Of a stretch of 9,226 nucleotides of DNA, positions 6,871 to 9,226 are shown in pieces. The position numbers were made by a program, and so were the translations under genes. Below the pieces are notes generated by a model. The model was given only the letters and a program-made list of their open reading frames with translations. It searched no databases and was not told the DNA's origin. The stretch's first letter is position 1; every line of letters starts with the position of its first letter. Source of the DNA: Alphaproteobacteria bacterium (GTDB taxonomy: Bacteria > Pseudomonadota > Alphaproteobacteria > Micropepsales > Micropepsaceae); assembly GCA_015654715.1 (NCBI GenBank), contig JAATGK010000090.1, forward strand, positions 1 to 9,226, written 5' to 3'.

Positions 6871-6900
6871 GTCATAGAGTTAGACAAGCGAGAGGGCCAA
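6871..6900 (-). promoter_or_regulatory. Possible promoter of the GH115 gene
   Basis: In the 102-base gap after the kinase gene, TTGGCC (6900-6895) and TATGAC (6876-6871) are separated by 18 bases on the minus strand; each matches the sigma-70 consensus at four of six positions. A transcript from here would have a leader of roughly 10-15 bases ahead of the AGGGGG ribosome site's ATG. The match is weak and read-through from the kinase gene is equally possible. Confidence 0.25.
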
Positions 6901-6954
6901 ATCGCCTAATGCCGGACCGTTCACTTTTTCGTATTCCCGTTACAGGCGAACCGC

Positions 6955-9226
6955 TCACACCATCTCTTGCTCGCGTTCGCCGAGCGGCGTGGGGGTGTCG
7001 TGGATGCGGCGGGGGAAGTGGCAGCGCACCAGCGTGCCGGTCTTGCCGGATTCGATTTCGACCCAGCCATCATGCAACCCGACGAAGCGGTCGACGAGGG
7101 CCAGCCCGAGGCCCGCACCGCCGCGCTGACCGGCGGCGGATTTGGCGGAGAATTTCTCGAACACTTTGGCGCGCATTTCGGGATCGATACCGGGGCCGTT
7201 GTCCTTGACCCAGATTTGCACGTCTTCGTCCACGATCCCGCCGCCGAGCACGATGGTGCCGCCCTTGGGCGTGAACTTGAAGGCGTTGGAGAGCAGGTTG
7301 AACACCACTTGGCGCACGCGCCGTGCATCGGCGAAGAAAAAGCCCGCGTGTTCGGGACAATCGATCGTCAGGTTGAGGCCGACCTTGCCGCCCCACTCGT
7401 GCGCATGCGAGGCGACCTCCGTCAGCATCGGATGCAGCTCGACCTTCTCGAGTTCGAGGCGCAGGCCGCCGGATTCGATCATGGCGAGATCGAGGATGTC
7501 GCTGACCAGGCTGGTGAGCATCGATGACGCCTGCAGGATGTCCTTGACGTAGCCGGTCTGGCGCAAGTTCAGCGGGCCGAAGTCCTCGGTCGCCAACAGT
7601 TGGGCGAAACCGGCGATGGTGGTGATCGGCGTGCGCAGTTCGTAGGAAACGTGCTTGATGAATTCGGATTTCAGCCGGTCGGCGGCTTCGAATGCCTCGG
7701 CGCGCTCGCGCAGGACATGCTCGATGCGGAAGCGGTCGGTCACGTTGGAGAAGGTGGCAAGCGTGGCGCCATCGGGCAGCGGCGACAGGCCGAGCGCCAG
7801 AATGGAACGGTCGTTGCGCTCGATCTCGCCCATCGGGCGGTCGCTTTCGGCGCCGGCGACGATGGCCGCGATCAGTCGCTCCCACACCGGCGTCTCGCCG
7901 TATTTCTCGGCACAAGCGGCGGCAATGGTCCGCACATGCGGCTCGTCGGCGAGGTCTTTCGGCGTCAGGCTCCACAGTGCGCCGAAAGCGGCGTTGTAAA
8001 GCTTGAGACGGCCGTCGGGGCCGAACACCGCCACGCCTTCTTGCAGCGTGTTGAGCGTCGCCGTCTGCACCTTGATGAGGGTGTTGTAGGAGCTCTCGAG
8101 GCTGAGGCGCTCACTGACGTCTTCATAAAGAAAGGTGAGGCCGCCGAACGGATGCGGCTGGGCCACGACGCGCAAAGTCTTGCCGCCGGGAATGTGCCAG
8201 AGGTCCTCGGAAGGGTACTCGCGCGCGGTTTTGTAGAGATCGAGGCGCTCGCGCTTCCAGCCGTGGTAATCGCGCTGCTCCGGCAGTTTGCGGTCCTCGC
8301 GCAAGCGGTCGAGGATTTCGCCGTCGCCGGGATGTTTGTCGAGCCACTTGTCGGGCAGACCCCAGAGCTTCAGATAGGCGCGATTGTAGAAATGTAGCTT
8401 CTGATCGGGTCCGAATATCGCCACCGCCGTTGCCAGCTTGTCGAGCGTGTCGGTGTGGGCGTCGATGTGCTGCTGCAGTTTGGCTTCGCCGGCCGCCACT
8501 TCGGTGACGTCGGAAGCGGTGCCGATGATGCCGGTCTCGGTCGGGATTTCGGTGATCTGCAATGCGCGGCGTGCGCCGCCGATCACGGCATAGCGCTTGG
8601 CTTCCACCGTTTCCGCTTGGCTGCGGGCGGTGGCGGCGAGGTCGCGCTCGGTCTTTTCCAGCGCCGAGCCGGTGCGGGCCGCGGTTTCGAGATCGGGTGC
8701 GCCGGTGGTCTCAAGAAAGGCGCGATTGCCCCAGACCAGCGACAGCGTCTTGTCGCGCAGCCAGACGGGAACCGGCAGCGAATTCAGGATGCCGCGGAAA
8801 TCGAGGCTTTGAGCTTCCGGCGCCGGTTCGATCCAGACCGCTGCCAAACCGCCGACGGCGCGGCCGCGCAAAGTCAGGGTACGGCCGCCGGCATCGCGTG
8901 ACGGCATCGCAAAAGCGGTCCCGTGCGCGCTCAAATCATCGAGGGCGATCGACAGGTCGGTGGCGTCGGGACCTTTGAGGCAGGAGTTGAGCTGTGCCTC
9001 GGCGCCGCCGTAGGACAGCGGCCCGTCGGTATCACGGCCCCAAACGATCAGGGCATCGCGGCAAACGTCGAGCAGCGCATCGCGTTCGCCGACCGCCGCC
9101 CGCTGGCGGGCGCCTGCGTTGCGCAACTGGCGCTTCAGCTTGAGCGACCGCTTCTGCTCGACCAGCGCCCACATGCCTGCCGCCATGGCGAGCACGACCG
9201 CGCCGGTGGTCATGGCCGTCAAGACC
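6955..9226 (-). CDS. divL: DivL-like multi-PAS membrane kinase with Tyr at the phospho-acceptor site, 5' end at or beyond the window edge
   Basis: In Caulobacter, DivL is an atypical kinase that binds DivK-P and controls CckA and hence CtrA and the cell cycle. Numbering from TTG 9222 (755 residues; ATG 9213 also fits, and the frame stays open to 9226): one membrane helix at about 5-21; a basic coiled region; a weak PAS-like region (52-130); PAS near 145-240; a PAS-7-like pair beginning at LDKLATAVAIFGPD (260-273) and LNTLQEGVAVFGPD (390-403); a dimerisation helix with FIKHVSYELRTPI (521-533); and a complete ATPase domain with N-box NLLSNAFKF (642-650), G1 DNGPGI (674-679), F-box FEKF (688-691) and GGAGLGLAL (701-709). 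In the usual xSHELRTP motif the phosphorylated His aligns with Tyr-527, as with Tyr-550 of Caulobacter DivL (769 residues; similar distance to the C-terminus). The alternative is another PAS kinase that has also lost this His. Confidence 0.82.
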   Translation of the reverse strand, partial: VLTAMTTGAVVLAMAAGMWALVEQKRSLKLKRQLRNAGARQRAAVGERDALLDVCRDALIVWGRDTDGPLSYGGAEAQLNSCLKGPDATDLSIALDDLSAHGTAFAMPSRDAGGRTLTLRGRAVGGLAAVWIEPAPEAQSLDFRGILNSLPVPVWLRDKTLSLVWGNRAFLETTGAPDLETAARTGSALEKTERDLAATARSQAETVEAKRYAVIGGARRALQITEIPTETGIIGTASDVTEVAAGEAKLQQHIDAHTDTLDKLATAVAIFGPDQKLHFYNRAYLKLWGLPDKWLDKHPGDGEILDRLREDRKLPEQRDYHGWKRERLDLYKTAREYPSEDLWHIPGGKTLRVVAQPHPFGGLTFLYEDVSERLSLESSYNTLIKVQTATLNTLQEGVAVFGPDGRLKLYNAAFGALWSLTPKDLADEPHVRTIAAACAEKYGETPVWERLIAAIVAGAESDRPMGEIERNDRSILALGLSPLPDGATLATFSNVTDRFRIEHVLRERAEAFEAADRLKSEFIKHVSYELRTPITTIAGFAQLLATEDFGPLNLRQTGYVKDILQASSMLTSLVSDILDLAMIESGGLRLELEKVELHPMLTEVASHAHEWGGKVGLNLTIDCPEHAGFFFADARRVRQVVFNLLSNAFKFTPKGGTIVLGGGIVDEDVQIWVKDNGPGIDPEMRAKVFEKFSAKSAAGQRGGAGLGLALVDRFVGLHDGWVEIESGKTGTLVRCHFPRRIHDTPTPLGEREQEMV

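Noticed and set aside
6871..6900. GntR- or LacI-type operator for sugar-acid control before the GH115 gene
   Set aside because: No dyad with adequate arms was seen; partial half-site resemblance is not enough.
2569..6919. Similar short strings GCCGG(G/A)CCG at 2569-2577 and 6911-6919 as possible duplicated target sites around the GH115-reductase block
   Set aside because: Only nine bases with one mismatch in very GC-rich DNA, and no transposase or terminal inverted repeats; easily chance.
6853..6954. Intrinsic terminator after the kinase gene
   Set aside because: A short run of A residues is present downstream of the stop, but I could not find a convincing GC-rich stem before it on either strand.

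Overview
The window looks like a chromosomal segment from a GC-rich alphaproteobacterium. The assignment rests on gene content: a DivL-type kinase with tyrosine at the phospho-acceptor position, a compact tsaE-amgK-murU-addB string, and the alphaproteobacterial form of AddB. I cannot place the genus. There are no tRNA or rRNA genes, CRISPR arrays, transposases or integrases. No gene-free stretch exceeds about 100 bases.

Left part (1-2547, minus strand): four overlapping or abutting genes read leftward in the order tsaE, amgK, murU, addB (addB is cut by the left edge). TsaE serves tRNA t6A modification. AmgK and MurU form a peptidoglycan-recycling shortcut that turns MurNAc into UDP-MurNAc. 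AddB is a helicase-nuclease subunit for double-strand break repair. The functions are unrelated, but the spacing (11-base overlap, 1-base gap, 17-base overlap) indicates a single transcript with translational coupling. The amgK and addB starts are best explained as TTG. A promoter-like sequence before tsaE sits so close to its ATG that the message may be leaderless.

Middle part (2640-6852): a plus-strand ferredoxin-reductase-type flavoprotein is divergent from tsaE. It converges on a large minus-strand exported GH115 alpha-glucuronidase gene, with a 12-position stem-loop between their 3' ends. The enzyme has the GH115 landmarks, but the usual Asn-Asp-Glu of one N-terminal motif reads Asn-Thr-Gly.

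Right part (6955-9226, minus strand, cut or nearly cut at its 5' end): a multi-PAS membrane kinase whose H-box has Tyr where His is phosphorylated, as in Caulobacter DivL. From general knowledge, a DivL/PAS sensor kinase gene and tsaE-amgK-murU-addB are often near neighbours in alphaproteobacteria. The two middle genes therefore look like an accessory block placed inside a conserved housekeeping neighbourhood. I found no clear new multi-gene system. The most interesting items are the pseudo-histidine kinase, the divergent GH115 enzyme, and the block between divL and tsaE.
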